Shown here one piece after another: positions 44,784 to 53,850 of a stretch of DNA of 64,000 bases (positions within the stretch are counted from its first letter, which is position 1; the number at the start of each line of letters is the position of its first letter). Origin of the DNA: Gemmatimonadota bacterium. Lineage in GTDB: Bacteria; Gemmatimonadota; Gemmatimonadetes; Gemmatimonadales; Gemmatimonadaceae. The notes under the pieces were generated by a model that searched no databases, was not told where the DNA came from, and saw nothing but the letters and a program-made list of their open reading frames with translations. Position numbers and translations under genes: made by a program. Where the stretch lies: positions 1 to 64,000 of the forward strand of contig JACQBG010000005.1 in the NCBI GenBank assembly GCA_016194585.1, given 5' to 3'.

Positions 44784-45587
44784 ATGACCGAACAATCGCC
44801 CGAGGCCCTCCTCGACGTCGCACGAGAGGCCGCCCGCCTCGCCGCCGCCTCCATCCGCGACGCCACCCCGCGCGCCGCGGGGATCGTCTGGCAGGAGAAA
44901 TCGGCGACCGACTTCGTCAGCGAGGTCGACCTCGCCTCCGAGCGCATCATCATCGACACCGTCCGCCGCCGCGTCCCCGGCGCGCGGATGCTCGCCGAGG
45001 AGACCGCCTCCCGCCTCGACCCGGCCGACCAGGCCCGGGGGATCGTCTTCGTCGCCGACCCCCTCGACGGCACCACGAACTTCCTCCACGGCTACCCCGA
45101 GTACGCCGTCTCCATCGGCGTCCTCCTCGACGGCGCGCTCGTCGCCGCCGTCGTCATCGACGTGCCGGGAGACGAGGAGTTCACCGCGACGCTCGGCGGC
45201 GGCACGCGCCGCGACGGCGAACCCGTGCGCGTGTCGACGATCGCGAACCCGCAGCGCGCCCTCATAGGCACGGGCTTCCCGTTCAAGGACGCGACGACGA
45301 TCGCCCCCTATCAGGACCAGATGTCGCGCGTCATGGCGGGAGTCAGCGGCGTCCGCCGCCCGGGAGCGGCGGCCATCGACCTCGCGAGCGTCGCCTGCGG
45401 CCGCTTCGATGCCTTCTGGGAGAACTCGCTCTCCCCGTGGGACATCGCCGCGGGGATCCTCCTCGTGCAGGAGGCCGGCGGTCTCGTCACCGACGTCGCC
45501 GGCGCTCCCTGCCATGTGGCCCACACGGGGATCGTCGCGGGGAATCCGTACATGCACGCTTGGTTACTGCGCACGATCCTTGGGTAG
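44784..45587 (+). CDS. Inositol monophosphatase-family phosphatase
   Basis: The 267-aa protein starts at ATG 44784. The lithium-sensitive phosphatase motifs are seen: 'DFVSEVDLASE', 'LAEETAS' (Glu metal ligand), 'FVADPLDGTTNFLHGYPEYAVSIG' and 'ENSLSPWDIAAGILLVQEAGG'. It would dephosphorylate inositol phosphate or a related sugar phosphate (SuhB-like) with Mg2+. The gene is divergent from trpS. Its TAG stop is followed in frame by a glycine-zipper remnant. Confidence 0.92.
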   Translation: MTEQSPEALLDVAREAARLAAASIRDATPRAAGIVWQEKSATDFVSEVDLASERIIIDTVRRRVPGARMLAEETASRLDPADQARGIVFVADPLDGTTNFLHGYPEYAVSIGVLLDGALVAAVVIDVPGDEEFTATLGGGTRRDGEPVRVSTIANPQRALIGTGFPFKDATTIAPYQDQMSRVMAGVSGVRRPGAAAIDLASVACGRFDAFWENSLSPWDIAAGILLVQEAGGLVTDVAGAPCHVAHTGIVAGNPYMHAWLLRTILG

Positions 45588-45737
45588 AATTCGCCGCGCG
45601 CGCGCGGTGGGGCGCTCGGCGGCGCCGCGATCGGCGCCCTCGCCGGCTCCGGCGTCGGCATCGTCGTCCCGTGGCACCGATGGGAGCAGGCCCGCTTCGA
45701 GTTGATGCCGCGGCCAAACGCGACAGGCAAGCCGTAG
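45588..45737 (+). pseudogene. Glycine-zipper gene remnant fused behind the phosphatase stop
   Basis: Directly after the suhB-like TAG, the same frame stays open for 49 codons to a TAG at 45735-45737. It encodes 'GALGGAAIGALAGSGVGIVV' then 'PWHRWEQARFELM', a typical glycine-zipper segment with its conserved downstream tail, but it lacks a start, signal peptide and N-terminal part. I interpret it as the 3' end of a small envelope protein gene left after a deletion. The rest of the gap, 45738-45891, shows only GC-rich DNA with a weak CCCAC/GTGGG stem. Confidence 0.55.
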
Positions 45738-45891
45738 GGAGCGGCCGAGGGAAGGGTGGCAGCCCGCCCTCCCCCCGTCCCACGCCCACTCGGCTCCCGC
45801 TCCCACTCGACCTCCCCCGCTGGCGCCTTGCCCTCCCACTCGTCGTGGGAAGGTGGACGCTCCCCGTTCCACCCACCACGTTTAAGCGGAT

Positions 45892-45920
45892 GCACGGTCC
45901 ACCGTGCACCGTGCACGCCG
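45892..45920. repeat. Heptamer-based intergenic repeat, copy A
   Basis: Tandem heptamers ACGGTCC, ACCGTGC, ACCGTGC start at 45894, within the palindrome GCACGGT-CC-ACCGTGC (45892-45907). Related copies occur at 53851-53900 and 61131-61168. It lies about 30 bases before the ftcD start. Confidence 0.5.
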
Positions 45921-45948
45921 TGCCGCCCACTCGTCCCTGCCCTCCCGA

Positions 45949-47472
45949 ATGAAACTCGTCGAGCTCGTCCCCAACTTCTCCGAAGGGCGCCGTCCCGAAG
46001 TCGTCGCGGCGATCCGCGACGCCATCGCCGCCATCGACGGCGTCGTCGTCCTCGACGTCTCCAGCGACGCCAGCCACAATCGCACCGTCGTCACCGTCGT
46101 CGCCCCCGCCGATCGCGCCGTGCAGGCCGCCTTCGCCGGCATCGCGAAGGCACGCGACCTCATCGACCTCAACGGCCATCAGGGCGAGCACCCGCGCATC
46201 GGCGCGACCGACGTCTGTCCCTTCATCCCGCTCGAGGGATCGACGATGGACGACTGCATCGCCCTCGCCCGGGAACTCGGCCGGCGCGTCGGCGACGAGC
46301 TCGGCATCCCGGTGTTCCTCTACGAGCGCGCCGCGACGCGCCCCGACCGCGAGAACCTCGCCGACATCCGCCGCGGCGAGTTCGAAGTCGCGAAGACGGA
46401 GATCGGCGCCAATCCGAGTCGCGTTCCCGACTTCGGCCCCAACAAGATCCACCCCACGGCCGGCGCCACCGTGATCGGCGCCCGCCCGTTCCTCGTCGCC
46501 TACAACGTCTACCTCGGCGGCGCCGAACACGTGCAGGTCGCCAAGGACGTCGCGAAGGCCGTGCGCGGCTCGAGTGGCGGGCTCCGCCACGTGAAGGGAC
46601 TCGGCCTCGAGGTCGACGGCCAGGCGCAGGTGTCGATGAACCTCGTCGACACCGAGAAGACGCCGCTCTACCGCGCCTTCGACATGGTGCGCATGGAGGC
46701 CGAAGCGCGCGGCGTGTCGCCCACGTGGAGCGAGATCGTCGGCCTCGTCCCCGAACGCGTGCTCTTCGAGACCGCGGCGCGCCACATCCGCCTCCCGAAG
46801 TTCTCCACGGAGATGGTGCTGGAGCACAAGGTGCGCGCGGCGATCGGCGGCGGCGAGTCGCTCAGCGGATTCGTCGCCGCCGTCGCCAGCGGCGCTCCGG
46901 TGCCCGGCGGCGGCTCGGTGGCGGCGCTCACGGGACAGCTCGCCGCCGCGCTCGCGCAGATGGTCGCCGGGCTCACCATCGGGCGCAAGAAGTACGTCGC
47001 CGTCGAGGGCGAGTTCAAGGAACTCGCGCTGCAGGCGGTCACGCTCGGCAACCGCCTCGCTGCGCTCGTGAAGGAGGATGCCGACGCGTACACCCTCGTG
47101 AGCGACGCCTACAAGCTCCCCAAGGAGACGCCGGAGCAGCGTGACGCGCGCGACGCCGCGATCCTGCGCGGTCTCGTGAAGGCCGCCGAGGTCCCGCTCG
47201 AGACGGCGCGGGCCTGCGGCGCCGTCGCGAAGCTCGCCGTCGTCTGCGCGACCAAGGGGAACGCGAACGCCGTGAGCGACGCCGGCGTGGCCGCGCTGAT
47301 GGCCGATGCGGCATGCCGTGGCGCCGCGTACAACGTCCGCATCAACGTCGCGTCGATGTCGGACAAGACGGTGGGCGCCACGCTCGCGGCCGAAGCGTCG
47401 CGGCTCGTCGCGGAGACGGCGGCGGCCGCCGCCGCGGCCACGGCCGCCGTCGAGCGCGCGATCGGTGACTGA
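45949..47472 (+). CDS. ftcD: Glutamate formimidoyltransferase/formimidoyltetrahydrofolate cyclodeaminase fusion
   Basis: The 507-aa fusion starts at ATG 45949. Residues 1-300 are the formiminotransferase ('ELVPNFSEGRRPEVV', 'SHNRTVVT', 'HQGEHPRIGATDVCPFIPL', 'GPNKIHPTAGATVIGARPFLVAYN'). Residues about 320-500 are the cyclodeaminase ('SGAPVPGGGSVAALTGQLAAAL', 'GNANAVSDAGVAALMA', 'NVRINVASM'). Together they move the formimino group from formiminoglutamate to tetrahydrofolate and release ammonia, linking histidine breakdown to one-carbon metabolism. The fused form is typical of animals and some bacteria. No hut genes are next to it. Confidence 0.95.
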   Translation: MKLVELVPNFSEGRRPEVVAAIRDAIAAIDGVVVLDVSSDASHNRTVVTVVAPADRAVQAAFAGIAKARDLIDLNGHQGEHPRIGATDVCPFIPLEGSTMDDCIALARELGRRVGDELGIPVFLYERAATRPDRENLADIRRGEFEVAKTEIGANPSRVPDFGPNKIHPTAGATVIGARPFLVAYNVYLGGAEHVQVAKDVAKAVRGSSGGLRHVKGLGLEVDGQAQVSMNLVDTEKTPLYRAFDMVRMEAEARGVSPTWSEIVGLVPERVLFETAARHIRLPKFSTEMVLEHKVRAAIGGGESLSGFVAAVASGAPVPGGGSVAALTGQLAAALAQMVAGLTIGRKKYVAVEGEFKELALQAVTLGNRLAALVKEDADAYTLVSDAYKLPKETPEQRDARDAAILRGLVKAAEVPLETARACGAVAKLAVVCATKGNANAVSDAGVAALMADAACRGAAYNVRINVASMSDKTVGATLAAEASRLVAETAAAAAAATAAVERAIGD

Positions 47473-47503
47473 GTCGGCGCGCTGAGCCGCGGGGATCCCA
47501 TCG

Positions 47504-48166
47504 ATGTGCGGACGCTACTCGCTCGGGCGCACCGACCGGATGGACTGGGCATCGTTCGGCGTCGCGCCGCTCGACCAGCTCGTGCCGCGGTGGAACATCG
47601 CGCCCGGCACCGACGTCCTCGCCATCAGGCATGCCGGCGATGACCATGAGACGGCGTGGCTCCGCTGGGGACTCATCCCGAGCTGGGCCAAGGATCCCGC
47701 GATCGGGCACAAGCTCGCCAACGCGCGCGCCGAGACGGCGCATGAGAAGCCCAGCTTCCGCGCCGCGGTCAAGGCTCGCCGCTGCCTCCTCCCCGCCGAC
47801 GGCTTCTACGAGTGGCAGGTGGTCGCCGGCACGCGGAAGAAGCAGCCCTGGCGCATCGAGCGCACCGACGGCGCGATCCTCGCCCTCGGCGCGCTCTGGG
47901 AGTTCTGGCGCGACGCCGCCGGTGAGAAGATCGAGACGTGCACCGTGCTGACCGTGCCGGTGAACGAGGCGCTCGCCCATATCCATGACCGCCTCCCGCT
48001 CATCCTCGAACCGCGCGACTGGAATCGATGGCTCTCGCCGCACACCACGGTCGACAAGGCCCGCGAGCTTCTGCACGCCGTCCCCGACGACACGCTCTCG
48101 GCGTGGCGCATCAGCGACCGCGTGAACACGGTCTCCCACGATGATCCTTCGCTCGTCACGCCGTGA
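47504..48166 (+). CDS. yedK: SRAP (HMCES/YedK-family) abasic-site protein
   Basis: The 220-aa protein starts 'MCGRYSLG' with the catalytic Cys2 exposed after Met removal. The family motifs 'WNIAPGTDVLAI', 'LRWGLIPSWAKD', 'NARAETAHEKPSFR', 'RCLLPADGFYEW' and 'HDRLPLIL' are all present. YedK/HMCES forms a thiazolidine cross-link with abasic sites in single-stranded DNA, shielding them. It is 31 bases downstream of ftcD and convergent with map. Confidence 0.95.
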   Translation: MCGRYSLGRTDRMDWASFGVAPLDQLVPRWNIAPGTDVLAIRHAGDDHETAWLRWGLIPSWAKDPAIGHKLANARAETAHEKPSFRAAVKARRCLLPADGFYEWQVVAGTRKKQPWRIERTDGAILALGALWEFWRDAAGEKIETCTVLTVPVNEALAHIHDRLPLILEPRDWNRWLSPHTTVDKARELLHAVPDDTLSAWRISDRVNTVSHDDPSLVTP

Positions 48167-48189
48167 GCGTGGCCTTCGGCCGCGCCACA

Positions 48190-48942
48190 CTACGGCCGGG
48201 TGAGCACCCGCGGCCCCGCGTCGGTGATCGCCACCGTGTGCTCGAAGTGCGCGCTGCGCTGGCCGTCGGCGGTCACCACCGTCCATTTGTCGGAGAGCGT
48301 GCGCGTCGCGGCGGTGCCGAGGTTCACCATCGGCTCGATCGCCAGCGTGAGCCCGGGCACGAGCTTCATCCCACGCTTCGGCTTGCCGTGGTTCGGCACC
48401 TGCGGCTCCTCGTGCATCTGGAACCCCACGCCGTGTCCCACGAGTTCGCGCACCACGGCGAGTCGTCCCTTGATGACCACGGCTTCGATCGCGTGCCCGA
48501 TGTCGCCGATGTGGTTCCCGACGACGCACTGCGCGATTCCCGCCTCGAGGCTCTCGGCCGTCACGCGGAGCAGCCGTTCGCTCTCCGCGTCGACCGTCCC
48601 GACGGGCCACGTCCGCGCGGAGTCGGTATGCAACCCGCCGTGGAACACGCCGATGTCGACGGAGATGATGTCCCCGTCCTTCAGCACCCGCTTCGCGCTG
48701 GGGATGCCGTGCACGATCTCCTCGTTGATCGAGGCGCAGATCGATCCGGGGAAGCCGTAGAGCCCCTTGAACGACGGGGTCGCGCCCGGGTGGGAGCGGA
48801 TGAACTCCTCGGCGACGCGGTCGAGGTCGAGGGTGCTGACCCCCGGACGCACGGCGGCGCGCACGGCCTCGTGCGTGGCGTAGAGGATCTGCCCGCCGGC
48901 GAACATCGCGTCGATCTCGCGGGGGCTCTTCAGCTGGACCAT
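48190..48942 (-). CDS. map: Methionine aminopeptidase type I
   Basis: The 250-aa type I enzyme carries the metal ligands in 'ISVDIGVFHGGLHTDSARTW' (two Asp), 'GHGVGFQMHEEPQVPN' (His, Glu region) and 'LTLAIEPMVN' (Glu). It removes the initiator methionine from nascent proteins. It begins one base after the adk stop and ends the ribosomal cluster, facing the convergent SRAP gene 23 bases away. Confidence 0.97.
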   Translation of the reverse strand: MVQLKSPREIDAMFAGGQILYATHEAVRAAVRPGVSTLDLDRVAEEFIRSHPGATPSFKGLYGFPGSICASINEEIVHGIPSAKRVLKDGDIISVDIGVFHGGLHTDSARTWPVGTVDAESERLLRVTAESLEAGIAQCVVGNHIGDIGHAIEAVVIKGRLAVVRELVGHGVGFQMHEEPQVPNHGKPKRGMKLVPGLTLAIEPMVNLGTAATRTLSDKWTVVTADGQRSAHFEHTVAITDAGPRVLTRP

Positions 48943-48943
48943 C

Positions 48944-49594
48944 TCACCCCTTGCCGACGGCCTTGAGCGCGCGGGCGGTCACGTCGTCGAGCGCGCCGAA
49001 GGCGTCGATCTCGGCGATGTGTGCGCCGTGGGCGCGATACCACGCGATGACCGGCGCCGTCTGCGCCTCGTAGACCGCCATGCGGTTGTGGATCGCCGCC
49101 GGCTCGTCATCCTTGCGGCGCACCAGCGTGCCCTTGGGCGCGTGCGTGCACTCCGCGTGGGTCTCGCCGGGCGTCCGCCCCGTGAACGGCGTCTGGCAGG
49201 CGTCGCACACCGTGCGTCCCGAGAGCCGGGCCACCAACGCCTCCTCGGCGATCGTGAACAGCATCACGAGGTCGAGTGGCTTGCCCAGCTCGGCGAGCAC
49301 GTGCGAGAGTCCTTCCGCCTGCGGCACCGTTCGGACGACGCCGTCGAGGACGACGCCGCGGGCCTGCTCCGGCGCCGCGAGCGCTTGCTTCATGATCCCG
49401 AGGATGACCGCGTCCGGCACGAGGTCGCCGCGGTCCATGTATCCCTTCGCCTCGAGGCCGAGTGGCGTCCCCGCCTTGACCGCCGCGCGGAGCACGTCCC
49501 CCGTAGCGATCTTGGGGACGCCGAGGGCCGCGGCCACCCGCTCCCCCTGCGTCCCCTTGCCGGCGCCCGGTGGTCCGAGCAGCACGACGATCAT
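48944..49594 (-). CDS. adk: Adenylate kinase
   Basis: The 216-aa long-lid enzyme has the P-loop 'LLGPPGAGKGTQGERV', 'KIATGDVLRAAVKAGT', 'VVLDGVVRTVPQAEGL' and the lid. In the lid, 'CDACQTPF' is followed by 'ECTH' where zinc-type kinases usually carry a second Cys pair (or Cys-Asp). The site, if it binds zinc, would be Cys3-His. 'DGVVRT' replaces the more usual DGFPRT. It balances ATP, ADP and AMP. Confidence 0.96.
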   Translation of the reverse strand: MIVVLLGPPGAGKGTQGERVAAALGVPKIATGDVLRAAVKAGTPLGLEAKGYMDRGDLVPDAVILGIMKQALAAPEQARGVVLDGVVRTVPQAEGLSHVLAELGKPLDLVMLFTIAEEALVARLSGRTVCDACQTPFTGRTPGETHAECTHAPKGTLVRRKDDEPAAIHNRMAVYEAQTAPVIAWYRAHGAHIAEIDAFGALDDVTARALKAVGKG

Positions 49595-49615
49595 GGTCTT
49601 GCTCCTTGCGCGATC

Positions 49616-50956
49616 TTAGAAACCCGCGTCACCGCCCCGACCGCGGAAGCGGACACGTCCCTTTTTCATGAAGCCATCGTACTTGCGCAGCAGCAGGTGC
49701 TGCTGCATCTGCGCCATCGTGTCGAGCGCCACGCCGACCACGATCAGCAGCGACGTCCCGCCGAAGCGGAACGGCACGTTCGCCAGATCGATGATCCACA
49801 TCGGCAACAGCGCGATGATCGTCAGGAAGATCGCGCCCGGGAAGGTGATGCGACTCACCACCTGGTCGATGTACTCGGCCGTCTTCGCCCCCGGCTTCAC
49901 GCCCGGGATGAAGCCGCCCTGCTTCTTCAGGTTCTCCGCCAGGTCGATCGGATTGAAGATGATCGACGTGTAGAAATACGTGAAGAACACGATGAGCACG
50001 GCCGAGAGCACGAAGTACAGCCACGTCCCCGGCTGGAAGTAGTCGGAGAAGTCGCGGAGCTTCTCGTTGCCCATGAACTGCGCGAGCGCGCCCGGCACGA
50101 CGATCAGCGACTGCGCGAAGATGATCGGCATCACGCCGGCGGAGTTGATCCGCAGCGGGATGAAGTTCTTGGCCGCCTCGCGCATCCGGCCCCGTGCCAT
50201 CGTGCGCTGCGGGATCTGGATCGCGATGCGACGCGCCGCCAGCGTGATGAGCACCACCCCCGCCACCACGGCGAGCATGATGAAACCCACCGCGATGAGG
50301 GCGAGCGGGCCGACCGCGCCCGTGCTGAGGTAGGAGAACGTCTGCCCGATGCCCGGCCAGAAGCGCTCGACGATTGAGAAGAAGATGAGCAGCGAGGCGC
50401 CGTTGCCGAGTCCGCGCTCCGTGATCTGCTCGCCGAGCCACATCACGAAGATCGCGCCGGTCGTCAGCACCAGCGTCATCTGCACCTTGAACCCGAAGCC
50501 CGGCGTGCCCACCGCGCCCTGCACGCTCTCGGTGAACAGCGAGAAGCCCCACGCCTGCACGAACGCCAGCAACACCGTCGCGTAGCGCGTCCACTGCGTG
50601 ATCTTCTTCCGGCCCTCTTCGTCCTTCTGCATCTTGTCGACCTGCGGCAGCACCGCGCCGGCGATCTGGGCGAAGATGCTGGCCGAGATGTACGGCATGA
50701 TGCCGAGCGCGAAGATCTGCGCCCGCGAGAGATTGCCTCCGACGAACATGTCGTAGAGGCCGAAGAAGCCGCCCGCGCCCCCCTTCTGCTGGTTGCGGAA
50801 GAAGTCCACCATCGCCTGCACGTCCACCCCCGGCGCCGCGACGTGCGAGCCGATGCGGTAGACGAGCAGGCAGAGCGCCGTGAACATGATCTTCTGCCAC
50901 AACTCCGGCGTGCGATAGATGTTCGCGACCGCCTGGGCGGGATTGGCCTGGGCCAT
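49616..50956 (-). CDS. secY: Protein translocase subunit SecY
   Basis: The ATG at 50956 (446 aa) starts one base after the rplO stop. Ten hydrophobic segments are visible, beginning 'IMFTALCLLVYRIGSHVAAPGVD', with the signature 'GQQELADLG'-equivalent region replaced by 'NPIDLAENLKKQGGFIPGVKPG' and C-terminal 'KGRVRFRGRGG'. It forms the SecYEG channel that exports and inserts proteins. A longer frame to 51010 runs into rplO. Confidence 0.97.
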   Translation of the reverse strand: MAQANPAQAVANIYRTPELWQKIMFTALCLLVYRIGSHVAAPGVDVQAMVDFFRNQQKGGAGGFFGLYDMFVGGNLSRAQIFALGIMPYISASIFAQIAGAVLPQVDKMQKDEEGRKKITQWTRYATVLLAFVQAWGFSLFTESVQGAVGTPGFGFKVQMTLVLTTGAIFVMWLGEQITERGLGNGASLLIFFSIVERFWPGIGQTFSYLSTGAVGPLALIAVGFIMLAVVAGVVLITLAARRIAIQIPQRTMARGRMREAAKNFIPLRINSAGVMPIIFAQSLIVVPGALAQFMGNEKLRDFSDYFQPGTWLYFVLSAVLIVFFTYFYTSIIFNPIDLAENLKKQGGFIPGVKPGAKTAEYIDQVVSRITFPGAIFLTIIALLPMWIIDLANVPFRFGGTSLLIVVGVALDTMAQMQQHLLLRKYDGFMKKGRVRFRGRGGDAGF

Positions 50957-50957
50957 G

Positions 50958-51422
50958 TTACTCCTCGACCAGGCCGCCCGCCGCCACGATCTTCTCGCGG
51001 GCGGTGGCACTCATCTTGATGCCGCGCACCGTCACGGCGTGCGTGATCTCGCCGTTCGCGAGCAGCTTCGCCGGGCCCTTGTTGCCATGGATCAGCCCCG
51101 CCGCCGCCAGCGTCTCCGTCGTCACCTCGGTGCCTGGCGCCAGCAGCGCCAGGTCGGAGAGGTGCACGACCTGCGACTCCACCCGGAACGGGTTCGTGAA
51201 TCCGCGCTTCGGCACGCGGCGCGTCATCGGCATCTGGCCGCCTTCGAAGTGCGGCTTGTTGCCGCCGTGCCCGTGGTGGCCCGAACGCGCCTTGATGCCC
51301 TTATGGCCCTTGCCCGACGTCTTGCCGGTGCCCGATCCCGGGCCGCGCCCGAGGCGCTTCCGGTTGCGGTGCGAACCCGGCGCCGGCGTCAGGTTGTGCA
51401 GGCCGATCTTTTCCGTCGTCAC
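50958..51422 (-). CDS. rplO: 50S ribosomal protein L15
   Basis: This 154-aa protein starts at a GTG (51422). It shows the family start 'LHNLTPAPGSHRNRKRLGRGPGSG', the Lys/Gly-rich 'SGKGHKGIKARSG' and 'FEGGQMPMTRRVPKRGFTN'. It binds 23S rRNA late in assembly. It sits between rpmD (4-base gap) and secY (1-base gap). Confidence 0.96.
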   Translation of the reverse strand: MTTEKIGLHNLTPAPGSHRNRKRLGRGPGSGTGKTSGKGHKGIKARSGHHGHGGNKPHFEGGQMPMTRRVPKRGFTNPFRVESQVVHLSDLALLAPGTEVTTETLAAAGLIHGNKGPAKLLANGEITHAVTVRGIKMSATAREKIVAAGGLVEE

Positions 51423-51426
51423 GTGA

Positions 51427-51678
51427 CTATTCCTCGATCGGGGTGACCGTCACCAGGTGACGCACCCGCTTGATCATCCCGCGGAGCGCCGGCGAATCCT
51501 GATGCACGACCTCGGCCTGATGATGCCGCAGGCCGAGCGCCTCGAGGTTCGCGTTCATGCGCGCCGTGTGTCCGATCCCGCTCTTCACCTGCTTGATCCG
51601 CACCTTCCCGGTCGTCAGGGTCTCCGGCGCGGTCTTCTTGGGCCCGCGCGTGCGGTGCCACACGAATGTCCTAGGCAT
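51427..51678 (-). CDS. rpmD: 50S ribosomal protein L30
   Basis: The 83-aa product has the L30 core '[27 protein letters not shown]' and '[13 protein letters not shown]'. It is longer than the ~60-aa bacterial norm because of an N-terminal '[20 protein letters not shown]' extension, which may be genuine or reflect a later start. It overlaps the rpsE end by 8 bases. Confidence 0.93.
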   Translation of the reverse strand: MPRTFVWHRTRGPKKTAPETLTTGKVRIKQVKSGIGHTARMNANLEALGLRHHQAEVVHQDSPALRGMIKRVRHLVTVTPIEE

Positions 51679-52468
51679 GCTGCGCAGCCTCCTTCGACTT
51701 GGCGCGCGACTTGTACGGCAGCGACGACACTTCGACGCCGCGCTCGCGCGCGATCTGCTCGACCGTCGTCAGCGCCATCAGGCCGTCCATCGCCGCCAGC
51801 ACCATGTTGTGCGGGTTCGTCGAGCCCAGCGACTTCGTCAGGATGTCGCTGATCCCCACGCATTCCATCACGGCGCGCACCGCGCCGCCGGCGATCACGC
51901 CGGCGCCCGGCGCCGCGGGCTTCATCAGCACGCGACCGGCCCCGTGTTCGCCCACGATCTCGTGCGGGATCGTCGAACCGGTCATCGGCACCGACACCAT
52001 GTGCCGGCGCGCGCCGTCCACGGCCTTGCGGACCGCTTCCGAGACCTCGTTCGCCTTCCCCGTCGCGATGCCGACCTTGCCCTGCCCGTCGCCCACCGCC
52101 ACGAGGGCGTTGAACGAGAAGCGCCGGCCACCCTTCACGACCTTGGCCACGCGGTTGATCGCGACCACGTTCTCGATCAGGTCGCTCCCTTCGCCACGGT
52201 CCGAACCCGGCGCGCCGCGCTCTCCGCCACGGCCGCGGCCGTCACGGCCACCGCCCGGCCCGCCACGGTTGCCGCCGGGCCCACCCGGCCCGCCGCGTCC
52301 GCCGCCCGGTCCGCCACTGCCACCACCCGGCCCGCCGCGTCCGCCGCCCGGCCCGCCGCGGCCACGGCCACCCGGGCCGCCGCCACTGCGCGCGCTGCCA
52401 CCACTGCGGGCGCTGCCACCCGTGCGCGGCGCCTCGCCGCCCGTTCCCGTCGTCGTCTCGTCAGCCAT
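51671..52468 (-). CDS. rpsE: 30S ribosomal protein S5 with long Gly/Arg-rich N-terminal extension
   Basis: At 265 aa this is about 95 residues longer than typical S5. The first ~90 residues are Gly/Arg/Pro-rich low complexity (repeated GGPGGG/GGRGG units), then '[28 protein letters not shown]' begins the normal S5 domain, which continues to '[13 protein letters not shown]'. S5 guards decoding fidelity and mRNA entry. The extension could bind RNA as an RGG-like tail. An internal start near residue 90 is possible but no ribosome binding site stands out. Confidence 0.95.
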   Translation of the reverse strand: MADETTTGTGGEAPRTGGSARSGGSARSGGGPGGRGRGGPGGGRGGPGGGSGGPGGGRGGPGGPGGNRGGPGGGRDGRGRGGERGAPGSDRGEGSDLIENVVAINRVAKVVKGGRRFSFNALVAVGDGQGKVGIATGKANEVSEAVRKAVDGARRHMVSVPMTGSTIPHEIVGEHGAGRVLMKPAAPGAGVIAGGAVRAVMECVGISDILTKSLGSTNPHNMVLAAMDGLMALTTVEQIARERGVEVSSLPYKSRAKSKEAAQHA

Positions 52469-52825
52469 TTAGAACTCCAGCCCGCCTTCGCGGGCACCGT
52501 CGGCCACCGCCTTCACGCGGCCGTGATACTGATATCCAGCGCGGTCGAACACGACCTTGCTGATGCCGGCGGCCTTGGCCTTCTCGGCGATCTTCTTCCC
52601 CACTTCCACCGACTTCTCGCTCTTCTTGCCGCTGAACGTGGCATCCGTCACCGTCATCAGCGTGCGCTGCGTGTCGTCGTTGATCAGCTGGGCCTGGATG
52701 TGCTTGTCCGAACGGAACACGACGAGGCGCGGACGCTCCTCCGTGCCCTTCACCTTCGCCCGCACTCGGATGTGCCGGCGCGCGCGCAGGCCGGACCGCG
52801 TCTTGGGTACTCGCTTCCCTGGCAT
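52469..52825 (-). CDS. rplR: 50S ribosomal protein L18
   Basis: The 118-aa protein has '[24 protein letters not shown]', '[33 protein letters not shown]', diagnostic of L18. It bridges 5S rRNA to the large subunit. It ends directly before rpsE, and its start shares one base with the rplF stop. Confidence 0.96.
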   Translation of the reverse strand: MPGKRVPKTRSGLRARRHIRVRAKVKGTEERPRLVVFRSDKHIQAQLINDDTQRTLMTVTDATFSGKKSEKSVEVGKKIAEKAKAAGISKVVFDRAGYQYHGRVKAVADGAREGGLEF

Positions 52826-53364
52826 TACTTACCTCCCGCCTTGCCGGCCTTCCGCCGGATCACTTCGCCGGCATACTTGACGCCCTTGCCCTTGTACGGC
52901 TCGGGCTTGCGGAGCGCGCGGATCTCGGCGGCCACCTGGCCGACGATCTCCTTGTCCGCGCCTTCGACCAGCACCTGCGTCGGCTGCGGCGCGCTCAGCT
53001 TGATCCCCTTCGGCGCCTTGAACTCGATCTGGTGCGAGAGCCCCAGCGCGAGCTGCAGCCCGTAGGGGCGCACCTCCGCCTTGTAGCCCACGCCCGTGAT
53101 CTCGAGCGCCTTCGAATATCCCTTCGTGACGCCCTCGACCATGTTGGCGAGCAGCGTGCGCGAGAGCCCGTGCAGCGACTTGTGTTTCGGCTCGTCCGAC
53201 GGGCGCGTGACCTCGGCCACCTGCCCCTCGACCTTGAACCCGATCTCCGGATGGAACGTGCGGATGAGCTCACCCTTGGGTCCCTTCACCTTCACCACGT
53301 GGCCTTCCACGGTGACGGTGACGCCCGCGGGGATCTGCACCGGCAGCTTCCCGATTCGCGACAT
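52825..53364 (-). CDS. rplF: 50S ribosomal protein L6
   Basis: The 179-aa protein starts '[17 protein letters not shown]' and ends '[28 protein letters not shown]', both standard. It binds near the sarcin-ricin loop. The gene lies 12 bases after rpsH and overlaps rplR by one base. Confidence 0.97.
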   Translation of the reverse strand: MSRIGKLPVQIPAGVTVTVEGHVVKVKGPKGELIRTFHPEIGFKVEGQVAEVTRPSDEPKHKSLHGLSRTLLANMVEGVTKGYSKALEITGVGYKAEVRPYGLQLALGLSHQIEFKAPKGIKLSAPQPTQVLVEGADKEIVGQVAAEIRALRKPEPYKGKGVKYAGEVIRRKAGKAGGK

Positions 53365-53376
53365 GTCGGCGTCCCC

Positions 53377-53778
53377 CTACCAGACCACGGCGACGAGCTC
53401 GCCGCCGGTGTGCTGGGTCCGCGCCTCGCGGTCGGTCATCAGCCCCTTGGAGGTGCTGAGGATCGCCACGCCGAGGCCGTTGCGGACGCGCGGGATCTCC
53501 GTCGCGCCGACGTACTTCCGCAGCCCGGGGCTCGACACCCGCTGCAGCTGCCGGATCACCGGCTGCCCGCCCTGCGCGTACTTCAGGTGCACGCGGAGCA
53601 GCGGCTTGCCGTCCTCGGCCGCCACGGTCTTGTAGTCGCTGATGAAGTTGTTCTCCTTCAGCAACCGCGCGATCTCGAGCTTCATCTTCGACGCCGGCAT
53701 GTCCACGCGACGGTGCTTCGACCCGCAAGCGTTGCGGATCCGCGTGAGCATATCGGCGATGGGATCGGTCATGCTCAT
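53377..53778 (-). CDS. rpsH: 30S ribosomal protein S8
   Basis: The 133-aa protein has 'DPIADMLTRIRNACGSKHRRVDMPASKMKLEIARLL' and the C-terminal 'STSKGLMTDREARTQHTGGELVAVVW', as in other S8 proteins. S8 binds 16S rRNA helix 21 and its own mRNA in E. coli, where it represses the spc operon. The usual 136-base-free spacing to rpsN is replaced here by a repeat-bearing gap. Confidence 0.97.
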   Translation of the reverse strand: MSMTDPIADMLTRIRNACGSKHRRVDMPASKMKLEIARLLKENNFISDYKTVAAEDGKPLLRVHLKYAQGGQPVIRQLQRVSSPGLRKYVGATEIPRVRNGLGVAILSTSKGLMTDREARTQHTGGELVAVVW

Positions 53779-53850
53779 TGAAAAACCTCGTGTCCTATGG
53801 TTTCCTGGCCGAGGCCCGGACCTTTAGGAAGTGAATGATGGACTGCAACA

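Noticed and set aside
43772-45076. 434-residue TrpS
   Set aside because: Residues before 'MSRIFSG' are antisense to the inositol-phosphatase-like gene and not conserved in TrpS.
45738-45891. Possible small RNA or terminator in the phosphatase-ftcD gap
   Set aside because: Only a weak 5-base stem without a T-run is seen, and no recognisable promoter.
52177-52450. GGPGGG-coding DNA as a tandem repeat or CRISPR-like array
   Set aside because: It is in frame within rpsE, units vary in length and there are no spacers.
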